Source: Vitellaria paradoxa | Lineage: Eukaryota > Streptophyta > Magnoliopsida > Ericales > Sapotaceae | Direction: 5' to 3' | Length of the DNA: 64,000 nt | NCBI GenBank assembly: GCA_019916065.1 | Contig: CM034233.1 | Coordinates: 49,164,509-49,228,508 of the forward strand | Shown: positions 21,417 through 33,487 of the stretch, piece after piece | Layout: the number at the start of each line of letters is the position of its first letter | How positions within the stretch are numbered: the first letter of the stretch is position 1 | Translations under genes and position numbers: made by a program | Notes under the pieces: model-generated | The model's input: the letters and a program-made list of their open reading frames with translations, nothing else | What the model was told of the DNA's origin: nothing | Databases searched by the model: none

Positions 21417-23341
21417 TGACCTTGATCCGTAAGTGCACGAGTCGTGTGTAGATAGAAAATTTAAATTTATAGAAATGGTATGGGTACCGGTCGTTCTTTC
21501 CACAGGGAGGGCTATGTTAAAAACACTAGACTTATTCTCTTATTTAGTAGGTGAACCTAATTTATCCTAACTAAATTTGGATTATGGGAATGCTTAGATA
21601 TGGGTTTGATTGAGGATGGTGAAGTAAAGGAATTAAACTAAAACAAAAGCATTAGAAATAATATTAACTAAAACAATCTTAACAACAAGCCAAATTCGGT
21701 ATTGGGGTGGCAATGGTTCTCTCAAACGCATTTATCACTCAACCCAACAACCATACATGCGTTGTTAGGTCAGAATATGTTCTTTGAAATATGATTTATG
21801 AAAATCTCAAGATAAGTGAAAGCTTTGAAAATAGTTTCAAGCTCCCCGGGTCATTGAATCAAAAATCTAGTATGCACAATTGGAACCAAGTTTGACTATA
21901 ACATGGGTGAACCAATTTTGTAGGAAGGCCTAAATTTTCATTTTAGGAAATAAGTTCCAAGTCACCAGGCCATTGAATCAAGCACTTAATATGCATGAGT
22001 GGCAACTCGTAACCAAGTGAAGATTGTAACATGAATAACTTGATTTCATAAGAAAACCTATTTTGGGTTTTGGAAAATAAGACTCTAACTCACCGGAACA
22101 TTGAACCAAACACTTGGTGTGCACAAGTGAAAACTTGTAACAAAGCTACGATTATAACATTGGTGAGTAGGTTTCAAAAGAACCCTAGCTTTGCCAGATT
22201 TCAATTGAAAGCCATGAAAAATATTTTCGTGAAAACTATTTGCATTTGATTAAACCAAAAACCAACCCTAATGCTTTCAATGGCTTGAAGCCAAGAATAA
22301 AACTAACCTATAAGCATAATGAAAATCTAAACTAACAACACACAATAATATATTAAAGAAGAACAAGTGCAATAAAAAGTAAATAAACACAATAATCAAA
22401 TAAAACAAATAAGGAAAGTGCATTAAACTTAAACATATGAGTATTGAAGTACAATCAATCTGAAACGAAAACTTGAAAGTGCAAGCCCTAACCCTAACCT
22501 ACTCTAACTACGAAGAGAAAAACTTAAAAGAGAGAGAAGGAGAAGAGAAGATAAGAAAAACAGTTTGACATACCACTATTTATAAGCAATGATCATTAAG
22601 GGCAAAAGGGTAAAAGTAAGTACAAAAGAAAGCTAAGAATTCAGCATTTTCCACACAGAGGGGCACCTAGGGCCAAGGTAGGGGCACTTGTCTATATATT
22701 TTTGCAAGGTCACCTCTCTCAGGGTGCCGAGGGTCAAGGTAAGGTGCTCGTTTGCACCCAAAGTGAATAGTGCTTCTTAGACAACATTCTGTCCTTGAAT
22801 TTTGATGCAATTTTGAACTTGAAAAAGATTGAATTAGGCTTTGAATAAAACACAAAAGTTGTAGATCTTCGAGTTTCTTTCTAACCTAAAAGGAATCACG
22901 TCAATCGGAGCTGTGAGTAAAAAGTTATGGTCAAAATACTGATAGGTTACCATGCTAAAATTTCTACCGCAGCATCACTTCGACTTGTTTGGGCTTAAGA
23001 CCATTTCCTTCACCTCGGTAGCCATAGTAATTGATCTTATGCATTGGTATGGCTCTTCAGAGGTTAAGGAAGTCTTGGGAAACCTTGGTGATGTCGGCAT
23101 TTGTGTCTTAGGTCTGATTTCTCCATACATGCCCAGTGTTTGCAAAACGCCCCAAAGAACTCCTAAACTTGTTCTTGCACTTCCTCTGCATTACTTTTTC
23201 AAAGTATGAATCTCCCTCAATTCCTGCAAAACGAGAATGAGAGTGAGTTTTGTCAAAATCAATACAAAATAACTTAGCAAGTAATATGTACCACCATAGA
23301 TGTGAAATGAAGTTAACATGATCAATATTCGAGTACAATTA
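21417..23341 (-). repeat. 3' LTR of Athila-like element 2
   Basis: 1925 bp. On the plus strand it starts TGACCTTGATCC and ends GTACAATTA, where the other copy has GTACAATCA. It differs visibly and often from the 27341-29328 copy, so the insertion is old. It holds GC-rich GGGCACC/GGTGCC blocks (22655-22760) and the ~110-bp block shared with Tekay LTRs (22831-22942). Confidence 0.87.
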
Positions 23342-23356
23342 CACCTCCCAACCTAG
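23342..23356 (-). other. Polypurine tract of Athila-like element 2
   Basis: Minus strand CTAGGTTGGGAGGTG directly before the LTR start; matches the Athila 1 PPT in form. Confidence 0.75.
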
Positions 23357-25380
23357 ACATTGCCAGTCCCAAGGAATGCATGCAATCAAACCATGGGATA
23401 CAAATATAAGAACACCCACAACACGTAAACACTTATTCTAATCAAAATAAAATAAAATAAAAACTAACTAATGTGATGTCCATTTTTATGGGGAATATAC
23501 GACCACACTTAGCGCGTGAGGCAATCCCTTTAACCCCCCAGGTTCCCCCTAGTGGACGAGTATAGGTCTCGTGAAAGTTTACAGTGATGCTACCCACAAA
23601 CATCTACGGTATGGTCTTAGTCTCAAAGAGTGATTAAGGTTAAAAATGAATCAAGTTTAAGCTCAACAAGTCACAAAACTCAAATATCATGTGCAATTCT
23701 CAAGTACTAAAAATGAATGCATGGATTATCGAAATAGGAAGAGCTTGTGCACAAAACAGTGGCATTCATTTCACAAGGTCCCAAGAGCATAAACGGAGCT
23801 AAGGATTGACTTCAAAGACTCCCAAGGTACCACTCATCAAAAGAAATTCACTCAACATGGGTTCACACATATTTATTAGCAAATGATTCTATCCTACTTG
23901 CACAAAACCCCACAATGAATAATGTGCTAAAGTTTAAAGTGGACAGCTCATACTAAAAGTTCTAATGCACTATAATAGATCACACCACACAACCACACAA
24001 GGCCACTACATGCACACACACAAGAGTTGCTCGCTTAGAATCCACTAGATCTTTGTTTCAATTATAACTTGGCCATGGGTAATGGTTAACAATGGAGGAT
24101 ATGGAAATCAAAGCACATACCTCGAGATAAGAATGTTCAAGTACACACAAGTCCCAAATTACCCAATTCCTTTCCAAACCCTAAGAAGAATCCCAACAAG
24201 AAGCTTATTTACAAACTTACAAACTACTCTGGGGACATTCTCAGCAATTGCAATACAATATATAAGTCCCACAATCGAATAAACAAAAGGAATGAGAAAT
24301 TTTTTTATTTTTCTTTTTGTTTCTTTTTTTCTTTTTTTTTTTAATTAAATAATGAACTATACAGCATATGAATTCTCATCTCAACATTCATCTTCATTTT
24401 ACTCTAAAAAGCTTACAATCCCAATCCCAAATTCACAACTTGAACATTGAGGCACTTTTATAACCCAAGACATATGAGGGTGAGACTTAAAGTGTGTGAA
24501 TGGGGTGTAAGGGATATCACATGATGTGAGAATCAAAAAACAAAATCAAAAACTTTATTAAAAGGCTTTAATTTGGTTCCTAGGGCAATTCCATATTAAG
24601 AAAGGATAAGAAGGCCCAAAATAGCAAAGAAGGCCTAGCATCATGTTCCAAGCTGGCAAACAGCTCATATGTGCCAAGTGAATACTCATGCAAGTGTGTG
24701 TGATGTAATTGGGGCATTGAAAACCAAAATAGAGAACAAATGAGCTAAAATAACGTGCAACCCCTCATGAAAAGAATAAATGGCTCTAAAGCGCACACTG
24801 AAGGGGCATAACTCTCTACCTAGTCCAAGGATGCTCAATTGAACAATGTTACACAAAGTCCACTCTTAAGCACATAAGTTCTTCTATGATAGCCAAAAAT
24901 GCACAAGGTCATAACACACTCAACTTAAACTAAGTTCCCTATCAAAGCTTGAACAAGACACATTCATCACTCTCTCACTTAAATTCACCATTAACAAAAC
25001 TAAAAGGGCCAACATGCAAGTATAATGTGCTAACTCGTATATTCAAGCTCAAAAATGCCCAAAATTTGAAAAGTTTGACAATTTTAGCACAAAGGGTCAT
25101 CATGCGAATTCTACTTCCAACCTAAACTAAACATTGTCGTTAATGTGAGAACCATGAAAGACAAGTGGGTCTGTAGTGTGCAAAGTGAGTATGATGATGA
25201 TGGGCATAAAGATCAGTTAATATATAACACATAAGCTAAGCATGCAGTCGAAAAGAATACTTCACAAGTAATAAAGAACACTATCTAACCTAGTTTCTAC
25301 AACACTTCCAACAATAACCAACAACATATATCCAAGTGTTAAGCTCAAAATATAGAAATAGAAGGCAAAAAGGGTGGATA
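23357..25380 (-). other. 3' non-coding region of element 2, homologous to Athila 1
   Basis: Reverse-complement blocks match 10786-12498 in the same order: CCCCCTAGTGGACGAG near 23546, CCATTGTTAACCATTACCCA (complement of about 24070-24090), the T-rich run at 24300-24345 (A-rich on the minus strand) and ATTCGCATGATGA near 25098 (complement). Small ORFs here are not conserved as proteins. A second PPT-like tract (minus TTTAGGTTGGAAGTAGAAT, near 25107-25126) matches the 10883 tract of Athila 1 but is decayed. Confidence 0.65.
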
Positions 25381-25610
25381 TTATTTTAAGAGCTTCCTTA
25401 TTTGAAGAAAATAAAAAGCTATACTAAAGAAAAGGCTAGAAAGAAAATAAAAGAAAAAATAAAGGAAAAATAAAAAAAGAGAAAAAGTTAATACAAAGGA
25501 AGAAATAAAAATAAAAGAAAAGAAAATAAGAGAAGAAAATCAAGCCAAAAGGAAATAAGAAAATAAGAAAAAGAAAAATCTAATCTACTATGTACAAAGG
25601 AAACGAAAAA
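25381..25610. repeat. Purine-rich low-complexity tract
   Basis: About 200 bp that are almost all A and G on the plus strand (runs of GAAAATAAAAG type). On the element's sense strand this is a pyrimidine tract. No coding content. Confidence 0.7.
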
Positions 25611-26250
25611 GATGGGTTATCCAACACCCTCTCTATCACATGCATCCACAAATGGTTTAAGAAATAAAATATTCTCTTCGGGCCCATGAAGCACCAAAGG
25701 TGGATGCTCCTCGAGTGTAAAACATGCCAGAGGAAAGGAAGGTCTTGTGAGGTTCATAAAACCTCGAATGTGGCCATGATACATCCATGAACATTGACAT
25801 AGTGGGTTCAATAAGTCTCTCAAAGCCTAGAAAATCCATGCACTCACCCCTAATCTTTACTACCTCCCCCTAATGATGATCGTTATGGAGTAATCACTCA
25901 CAATCCCCGGAGTAATGCTCTTGGGTGGGGTTAAGTCAAAAGGTAAGAGGTGTGCACCACTCTCAACCTTAAATAAATAAGTGAGTAAACAAAGATCAAC
26001 CGACTTAATGATATGCTCCTTGGGCAAAATAATTTGCAGTTACTCAAAGGGAGTCAAAGGACTCTCAATAGGGCCTGGGGTGGTTGGGGTTGGTTGAGTA
26101 TCAAACTCAGTGGTAGGATAAGATTGCATGTCTTTCTTACTCTTGGTATGTGGTAAAGAGATCTCCAGAATAGGAGAGTCCACAGGGATATTAGAAAGAT
26201 GCTCATCCCAACTATCATCCCCAATGCGATTAGGGTAATTGTCCCAATTG
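25611..26250 (-). pseudogene. Unrecognised coding remnant after gag of element 2
   Basis: The minus strand has an open stretch of about 60 codons at about 26030-26220 (DDSWDEHLSNIPVDSPILEI, then Thr/Pro-rich TPTTPGPIESPLTPFE, then a stop). A further piece near 25617-25839 has FLGFERLIEPTMS-type text. I recognise no enzyme. It may be the gag C-terminal region or a lineage-specific protein. Confidence 0.4.
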
Positions 26251-27070
26251 GTGCCTAGGGTATCAAATTGTGCATCATGAGATTTACTAGGCCAATAATC
26301 CTAGTGCTAATCAAACCAGCACTCGATGAGTGGAACAATACTGGAACATACGAATTTTGAGTAATTAGGCTCCACGAATATGCTACTTCTAAAGGACAGA
26401 TCATGAAGATCAAGTGAACTGGTAGCATACGAGAAAAGGTCGACGTGGCTTTCAAGTGCATGTGGTTCAAATCTAGGTTCAAGTCTATCCTATGGCCTAC
26501 TCTGTTCATAGAAAAATTCAAGGAATGACCATTCCTCACCCAAGGTAAGGTCAAGAAATTCCTTAGCCAAGACTATATCAAATCCCTGGTGCAACTCACA
26601 GGATAAAGCATTGTATAATATGGCTATGATGTCTCCTAACTCTATTCTATGACTTGGGAAAGTGTCCAAAAGTACGTTAAATCTCTCCCAACATTTATAA
26701 AATACTTCACCCTTCCTTTGATGAAAATTTTTTATTTGAAAGTTATAGGTAAAGGTTTGATGAATAGGAAGGAAATGTTCAATGAAAGCTTGATAACATT
26801 AATCCCAAGTGGTCCATTCACCAAAATCATAGCACCAGTCACCAACCACACTTTGTAAAGACAAAGAAAAGAACATGAGTCTAAGTCTCCTACTAATTCT
26901 AACATCATCACATAAGCAACATACTACCTCAAACCTATCAAGGTGAAGATATAAGCCTTCCTCCTCGTGCCTGAAGAACTGGGGTAATTGTTGATAGGTC
27001 TCTAATGTATAGTCATATCCAAATTGGTCAGTTAAAGACTCTATCTAGGCTTGGCATCAAAGCGACCATG
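26251..27070 (-). pseudogene. Gag pseudogene of Athila-like element 2
   Basis: The minus strand reads RISRRLRLMFFSLSLQSVVG, AFIEHFLPIHQTFTYNFQIK, HQRKGEVFYKCWERFNVLLD and ELGDIIAILYNALSCELHQG. This is the retrotransposon-gag core of Athila/Tat elements, with the usual E-x-F-Y-x-x-W-E-R-F signature. Stops and frame changes are present. No CCHC knuckle was found. Confidence 0.72.
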
Positions 27071-27317
27071 AGTGAAATCACCAAAATCTATGTCTATGAT
27101 AAGAAATCAAAAATGAAAAACAAAATAAAAGAAAAGAAAAACTACACTAAATGCAACCTAAGTTAACTAACATGCAAGCTAGGTTATATGATGTACAAAT
27201 GAATATGTTGCAATGCAAAAGAAAGAAAACTACTAATAAAAGATAGAAAAAATGAATAATTCATCCAATTTCTCAAGTGAACTCCTCTTAACTCCCAAGT
27301 CTATTGCTTAATTGCCC
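27071..27317 (-). other. Leader of element 2
   Basis: A+T-rich sequence between primer site and gag, with no recognisable signal; the gag start codon could not be fixed. Confidence 0.45.
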
Positions 27318-27335
27318 TCCCCAACAACGGCACCA
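27318..27335 (-). other. Primer-binding site, tRNA-Asp type (element 2)
   Basis: Minus strand TGGTGCCGTTGTTGGGGA, five bases after the LTR. It differs from the Athila 1 site TGGCGCCGTTGCCGGGGA only by three C-to-T changes, consistent with deamination of methylated cytosines. Confidence 0.82.
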
Positions 27336-27340
27336 AAATT

Positions 27341-29328
27341 TGACCTTGACATGCAAGTGCATAGGTCATGTGTAGGTAGCAAATTTAAATTTATAGAAAT
27401 GGTATGGAGTATCGGCCGTTTGTTCCACAGGGAGGGTTATGTTAAAAACACTAGACTTGTTCTCTTATTTAGTAGGTGAACCTAATTTATCCTAACTAAA
27501 TTTAGATGATGGGAATGCTTAGATATGAATTTGAATGAGAATGGTGGACTTAGGGAATTAAACTAAAACAAAAGCATTAGAAATAATATTAATTAAAACA
27601 ATCTAAACTACAAGCTAAATCCAGTATTAGGGTGGCAATGGTTCGCTCAAAGGCATTTATAACTCAACCCAACAACCATGCATACGTTGTTAGTTCGTAA
27701 TATGTTCTTTGAAACATAATTTATGGAAATCTAAAGATAAGTGAAAGCTTTGAATATAGTTTCAGGCTCGCTGGGACATTGAATCAAACACCTAGTATAC
27801 ACAAGCACAACTAAGCTTTGATTATAACACGGGTGAACTGATTTCATAGGAAAGCCTAAATTTTGGTTTTAGGAAATAAGTTCCAAGTCACCAGGCCATT
27901 GAATCAAGCACTCGATATGTATGAGTAAGAACTCGTAACCAAGTGAACATTGTGATACAAGTAACTTGATTTCATAAGAAGACCTAATTTAGGTTTTGGA
28001 AAATAAGACTCTAACTCACCGAGACATTGAACCAAACACCTAGTATGCATAAGTGAAAACTTATAACCAAACTACGGTTGTAACATAGGTAAGTAGGTTC
28101 TAAAAGAACTCTAACTTTACCAAGAGACTCAATTAAAAGCCATGAAAAATATTTTTGTGAAAACCATTTGCATTCGATTAAACCAAAAACCAACCCCAAT
28201 ACTTTCAGTGGCTTGAATCCAAGAATAAAACTAACCTACGGGCATAATAGAAATCTAAACTAACAACACACAATAATATATTAAAAGGAACACGTGTAAT
28301 AAAAAGTAAATAAACACGATAACAAAATGAAATGAATAAGGAAAGTGCATTAAACTTAAACTTATGAGTATTGAAGTATAGCCAATCTGAAATGGTAACT
28401 TAAAAGTGTAAACCCTAACCCTAACCCACTCTAAACTAAGAAGAGAAAAACTTAAAAGAGAGAAAAAGAGAAGAGAAGCCGAGAAAAAAGGTCTAACATG
28501 TCATTATTTATAGGAAATTAATCATTGAGGGCAAAAGGGTTAAAGCAAGTATAAAAGAAAACTAAGAATTCAACATTTCCACAGAGAGGGGCAACCAGTG
28601 TAGTTAGAGGGGTGCCCGGGGCAAAGGTAGAGGCAGCTGGGGTCACGGTGGGGCACCCATCTATATATTTTTGCAAGTTCAGCTTTTTGGGGGCGCCTAG
28701 GGTCAAGGTGGGTTGCCTATCTGCACCCGAAGTGAATAGTGCTTCTTAAATAGCTTTCTATCCTTGACTTTCGACGCAATTTTGAACTTGAAGGTGATTG
28801 AATTAGGCTTCAACAAAAAACACAAAGTTGTAGATGTTCGAGTCTTCTTTCTAACCCAAAAATAATCACATTAATCGGAGCTGTGAATGAAAAGTTATGG
28901 CCAAAATACTAGTAGGATGTCGTGCTTAAATTTTTTCCACGGTACCACTTCGACCGATTTAGGCTTAAAACCATTTTCTTCACCTCGATAGCCATGGTAA
29001 TTGATCCTATGCATTGCCATGGCACTTTAGAGGTTGAGGAAGTCTTAGAAACCTTGGTGATGTCAACATTTGTGTCTTAGGTCTAATTTCTCCATGCACA
29101 CCAAGTATTTGGCAAAATGCCCCAAAGAACTCCCAAACTTATTCTTACACTTTCTCTACATGCTTTTCTAAAGTATGAAACTCCCTCACTTCTCCTCACC
29201 AATTCCTTCGAAATAAGAATGAGAGTGAGTTCCATCAAAATCAATACAAAACATAGGAACTTAACAAGTAATGTTTACCAACATGGTTGTGAAATGAAGT
29301 TAACATGATTAATATTCAAGTACAATCA
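27341..29328 (-). repeat. 5' LTR of Athila-like element 2
   Basis: 1988 bp, plus-strand TGACCTTGACATG...AAGTACAATCA; on the minus strand it starts TGATTGTACTTG. It carries GC-rich GGGTGCCC/GGGCACCC blocks (28575-28735) and the shared ~110-bp block (28799-28912). Confidence 0.87.
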
Positions 29329-29333
29329 AGCAG

Positions 29334-29540
29334 CTTAAAGGTTTTTGAGTCAAAGAGAATGAACACATGTTTTGCAAACTGAGGAAGAGCTTGTACGGGT
29401 TAAAAAAAAGCTATGAAACAATTGTATAAGAAGTTTAACTCATTCAAGGTGAGTCATGGATACAAGCGTATAGATTCAAATCTGCGTGTCTACAATCAAA
29501 TGTTCTTAAATGGAAGCTTCATTATCTTACTCTATGTTAA
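29334..29540 (+). pseudogene. Copia pol, part 2: RT middle
   Basis: Resumes immediately after the target duplication AGCAG (29329-29333): LKGF, KENEHMFCKLRKSLYGLKK, then FNSFKVSHGYKRIDSN and GSFIILLYVN. The catalytic YVDDML of RT is split: YVN is here and the rest is at 33488. The reading direction and order match the flanking blocks. Confidence 0.8.
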
Positions 29541-31200
29541 TGTAACACTCGATATATTATTTTAGATATTTAATTAAGATTTTGGGCCAGTTAAATATTT
29601 AAACTTGAGGTTGGGTCTAGATAGTTGTGTTAATTTTATTTTCCTGCGCTGAGTTTGGTCTAGAATTGCATTGCGTTGGACAACTGATCAATGGCCTAGC
29701 CTTCTTTTCTTTTTCTTTTCTTTTTTTCCTTCTTACTTTCCTTTTCCTGATGGCCCTCAGTCGTTCCAAACAAAAGAAAGGAAAAGAGATGAGAGAAAGA
29801 GACTAAGCATAGAGAAAGTAAAGGTCAAAGAAAGAAACCAGACTAATCGAGAAATATTCAACACTGTGAACACCGTAGTGGTGTGGATCTTGGTGATTTG
29901 GCTCAAGATACAGGAAATTGGCTTTAGAAAGTTTGGACTCCCAACTTGTATTTCTTCATGTTTCTTCTTCTTTGTTCACATTTGAGGTTGGTGGGACTTA
30001 CATATGTATTTTTATTTGTTATTAGCATGATTTGGTATACTATATACTTAATTTGGTTGATATTGAATGATTTGTGTTAATATATGTATATATATAGATG
30101 TGTATATATACACATACATACATTGAAATCTTGTATTTATTTGAGTTATTGTTGAAATTAATGTTGTAAAAACATGTTATTGTGATGTTTAAAGGTTTAT
30201 ATATGATTTATTGTTGAGCTTGAGAACTGGAGAGGTCAAATATTGGCCAAGGTAGGCCAGGGGTGATGAATTACAACACAAAACGATGGCAGGGTGTGAG
30301 GTCTTCTGTCCTAGCCCGAAGGTTTGTGCTACCATCGAGCCAGATGTAAGGTTAGCTCGAAGGTTCGAGCTACTTATGAGCAGGGTGCGACTTACGTTGT
30401 TTTTGGTATTTTGTTTAGTTTTTGTTTCCTTTTGAGATAGGCCTTTATTCCATGTTATAATAAACATATTAGATTATAAATTTTGCAAATTATATGATGT
30501 TAAATTTATGCTTGAGTACAACATGCCTTTAGTTTAATGTTGAGATATTAATGTCAATTATACGTGATTGAGCATATCATGTGCATAGGTTTATGGTGGT
30601 AACATTAAATGTGTATTATGATTATTGATTGGCTAAGAGTGTTATACTAATATTAGTGACGTGCCGAGGTATTGGTTATGTATATGGACGGAACTCTTGA
30701 TTTTGAGAAAAATGATAAAATAAGATTTTAAAATACTTGGTGTTCCCCAGTTGATATATATAACTAGAGCTCAGTAATGAAGTTGGAGCATTAATCTTGA
30801 GATATTATTATGAGATTTTCTTTGGATTGCCTCAGAATCCTACTTGAGCTAAGCAGCTGCCTAACTAAGGTTGTAACTTAGTTCTCCTCAGTCCTACTTC
30901 TCTGGGGGTGCAACTCAGTTTCCTACTCATGATGCATATTGAGATATATATTTTCCATGAGAGTAAACAATGCGGTTGGCAGTCTATGTGCTTTGCTAAG
31001 CATCATCGGTCCCAAGATAAAATTGTTGTGAGTTATATTATGTGTTGGATTATTATACACTCGTGCACACTTGTATGGTCCTACCTACTAGGGTTTGGTG
31101 CTCACCCTATCCTTATTTCAAGTGATCCAGCGGGGCCGGGGAGTTGTTACCAGAACTTAGCTAAAACCAATCGTATGATCTAGTACTCTCTTGTATTTTC

Positions 31201-33174
31201 CACTACAAGGAAAACTACGTTACGCCAACATTTATTTGGTGACATTTTGTACAAACATTGTGACATTTGTATAATAATGTTGTAAATTTAAAGGCATTTA
31301 ATTAAATACCAAGAAAAAAGGCATTTAATTAAAGGAGTCTTAAATTTATGGCATTTATATAAAATGTTATTGTTTACTAACATTTTAACCACACATCACT
31401 AATCTTATGACATTTTGATTAAATGTCCTTTTTCAAATTAAAAAAATATCTTTTCTGAATTTTCTTTTTCCTTCTTAAAAAAGTATTTTTTTTTTGAAAA
31501 TCTTATTTCATTTTAAAAAATATTTTCTTTGAATGTCATTTTTTTTCACTTTAACCTACAAACTAATTTACTTAAATGCCATTTAAAACTAATTATATCT
31601 TTACCTTTTTTATCTTTTCTAAACGCCATTTAATTGCAAATTATATACTTAAATGCCATTTAAAACTAAATATGTAATATTTTACAAGTGTTTCAATAAT
31701 TTTTTATTTTAAATTTTTTGGTAATTTACATAAAAATTAAAATTTATACATTTATTTTTTAAAAAAAGTCACACACTATGTGTCCGTGCACTTTCATCTA
31801 GTAGCATATAAGTGTTATAAGATTACTGTTTTCTAGGTCAAGTCGATCTCAAAAAATGGGTATTCTCCATATGGGCTGGTCAAGGCCCACTAAGTTATGC
31901 AAATATTTTTTAGTGTCATTTATCTAACATCTCATTGAATAAAGAGTTTTAAAATTTATGACATTTTTATATAAATGACGTTTGTTTTATCAATGTTTTT
32001 AACCACTTGTCATTAATTTTATGACATCTTAGTAAATGTCATTTTTTAATTAAAAAATATTTTTTTTTCTAAATGTTCCTTTTTCACTTTAATTTTTTTT
32101 TGAAAGTATATTTCTTCACTTAAACAAATATTTTCTCTAAATTGTTTTCACTTAAAAAAAATTTATTGAATGTTATTTTATTCACTTTAAAAAAAAAATA
32201 TTTTTCTTTAAAAAATATTTTTCATTTTTTTCTAGATTTCCCTTTTTTCACTTTAAAAAATTATTTTTTTTGATGTCATTTTTTCACTTTAATTTTTTCT
32301 GAATGCTCTTTTTTTTTACTTTGAAATAAAATATTTTTTTTGAATGTCCTTTTTTCGCTTAAAAAACTTATTTTTCATTTTTTTTGTCTTCATAACTAAA
32401 TTTTGTAAATGGTTATGTATTATTCTTAAAAGATCAACAAGGTCATATTTAATTAGATTCAAAAATTGAAAAAAAAAAAAAAGAAGGGAAAGGCACAAGA
32501 GGAAAAAAGGCGCCAAGCAAAAAGAAAATAAAAAACATTGGAAAAGTAACTTATATAATATTCGACATTTAATAAATATAACATTTTTTGAAATCGTAAA
32601 GGCACTAGATTCTATTGGAACTCTAGGATTAAATGTACTCAAGTAGGAGTAATACCAGGAGGGGCGACCCTTGAGAAGTACTCATTTTGCACCTAACCAA
32701 ACCTAAAAAGATAATATTGTACTATGGAAATGCGGATCATTACGATAAGTACACGAAACTATTATAATGTTTACACAAATGCCAAACCCAAAAAGATAAT
32801 ATTGTACTGTGGAAATGCGAATCGTTACAATAGGTACACAAAACTATGATAATGTTTACACAAATGCCAAAAAAATTATGATAGTAGCTAACTTTTGTAA
32901 CAAATGACATAAATAATATTAGATTTACAATGACATTTATCATAAATGTCATAAAAATTATCAGCTCCATAGTAAATTATCCGACATTTATAAATGTTGA
33001 GTCAAACGTTGACATAGTATTTTAGACATTTAGAATAAGTGTCGCATATTTTCCCACACTACAAAAAATGACATTTATCATAAGCATCATGTTTGTGTCG
33101 TTAAAACCTTTATCGACATTTATTTATTTTTCGACATTTAGAAAATTTCATAATATCCAAAATTTCTTGCAATG
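31201..33174. mobile_element. Non-autonomous CACTA-like (En/Spm) element
   Basis: Starts CACTACAAGGAAAA, the classic CACTA terminus, and ends TTTCTTGCAATG, a close match to the inverse TTTCTTGTAGTG. The host LTR resumes after it with GTGTGACCTAGGTGTGGGT, which has a counterpart in solo LTR 1. The interior has many GACATTT/AAATGTC words, as in CACTA subterminal repeats, and no transposase. Flanking TTC/TTT is an imperfect 3-bp duplication. A second CACTACAAAAAATGAC start at about 33057 suggests a nested or rearranged end. Confidence 0.55.
32705..32875. repeat. 85-bp tandem duplication in the CACTA-like element
   Basis: Two units of an 85-bp sequence, both beginning AAAAAGATAATATTGTACT and ending in TTACACAAATGCCAAA, with a few differences. 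Confidence 0.8.
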
Positions 33175-33487
33175 TTTATTGTTAGATTATTGTATTTCTT
33201 ATTTGTGTGACCTAGGTGTGGGTCTCAAACTTATTTACATTTCTAAGACTATATTATGATGATACTATTATAGCTATATAAGTCTTGGATTGTGTCACTA
33301 GGGTGTGACACTGGAATTTATTTTGATGATGTCATCTTTATTTTTTTAATATGGGAATGAGGGGTAGTGTTAAATGATCTGATTGTGATTATTATATTAT
33401 GATTTGACTTTGTAATAAGTTATTTATTTATTTAGTTCCTATATTCGCATACCATTCGTTTCAGACAACGAGATTAGGAGCATGACA

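Larger units (their letters stand above)
21417..29328 (-). mobile_element. Gag-only Athila-like element 2 (non-autonomous), in copia RT
   Basis: 7912 bp, LTRs at 21417-23341 and 27341-29328, perfect target duplication AGCAG (21412-21416 and 29329-29333). The primer site is tRNA-Asp type and the PPT is Athila type. The internal region (about 4 kb) holds only a decayed gag and a long 3' non-coding part. No protease, RT or integrase text is seen on either strand. Its 3' non-coding part matches that of Athila 1. It probably depended on an autonomous Athila for its enzymes. Confidence 0.85.
29541..33487 (+). mobile_element. Solo LTR 2 (gypsy-like), carrying a CACTA-like element
   Basis: Starts TGTAACACTCG at 29541 exactly where copia RT text stops and ends GGAGCATGACA at 33487 where RT text resumes. 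Without the 31201-33174 insert it is about 2.0 kb. Several blocks resemble solo LTR 1 read on its minus strand: a pyrimidine/purine tract near 29700-29830, GTGACGTGCCGAGG (30657), AATCCTACTTGAGCTAAG (30837) and CACACTTGTATGGTCCTACC (31067). The flanking 5-mers (GTTAA and AACAA) do not match, so the target duplication has been lost or the ends are off by a few bases. The small ORFs inside are not genes. Confidence 0.6.

Noticed and set aside
24082..24282. 66-codon plus-strand ORF in element 2
   Set aside because: It lies antisense in a region homologous to the non-coding 3' part of Athila 1 and is not preserved there.
29671..29985. 104-codon ORF in solo LTR 2
   Set aside because: It begins in a T/C-rich tract and continues through a purine tract typical of this LTR family; no domain.
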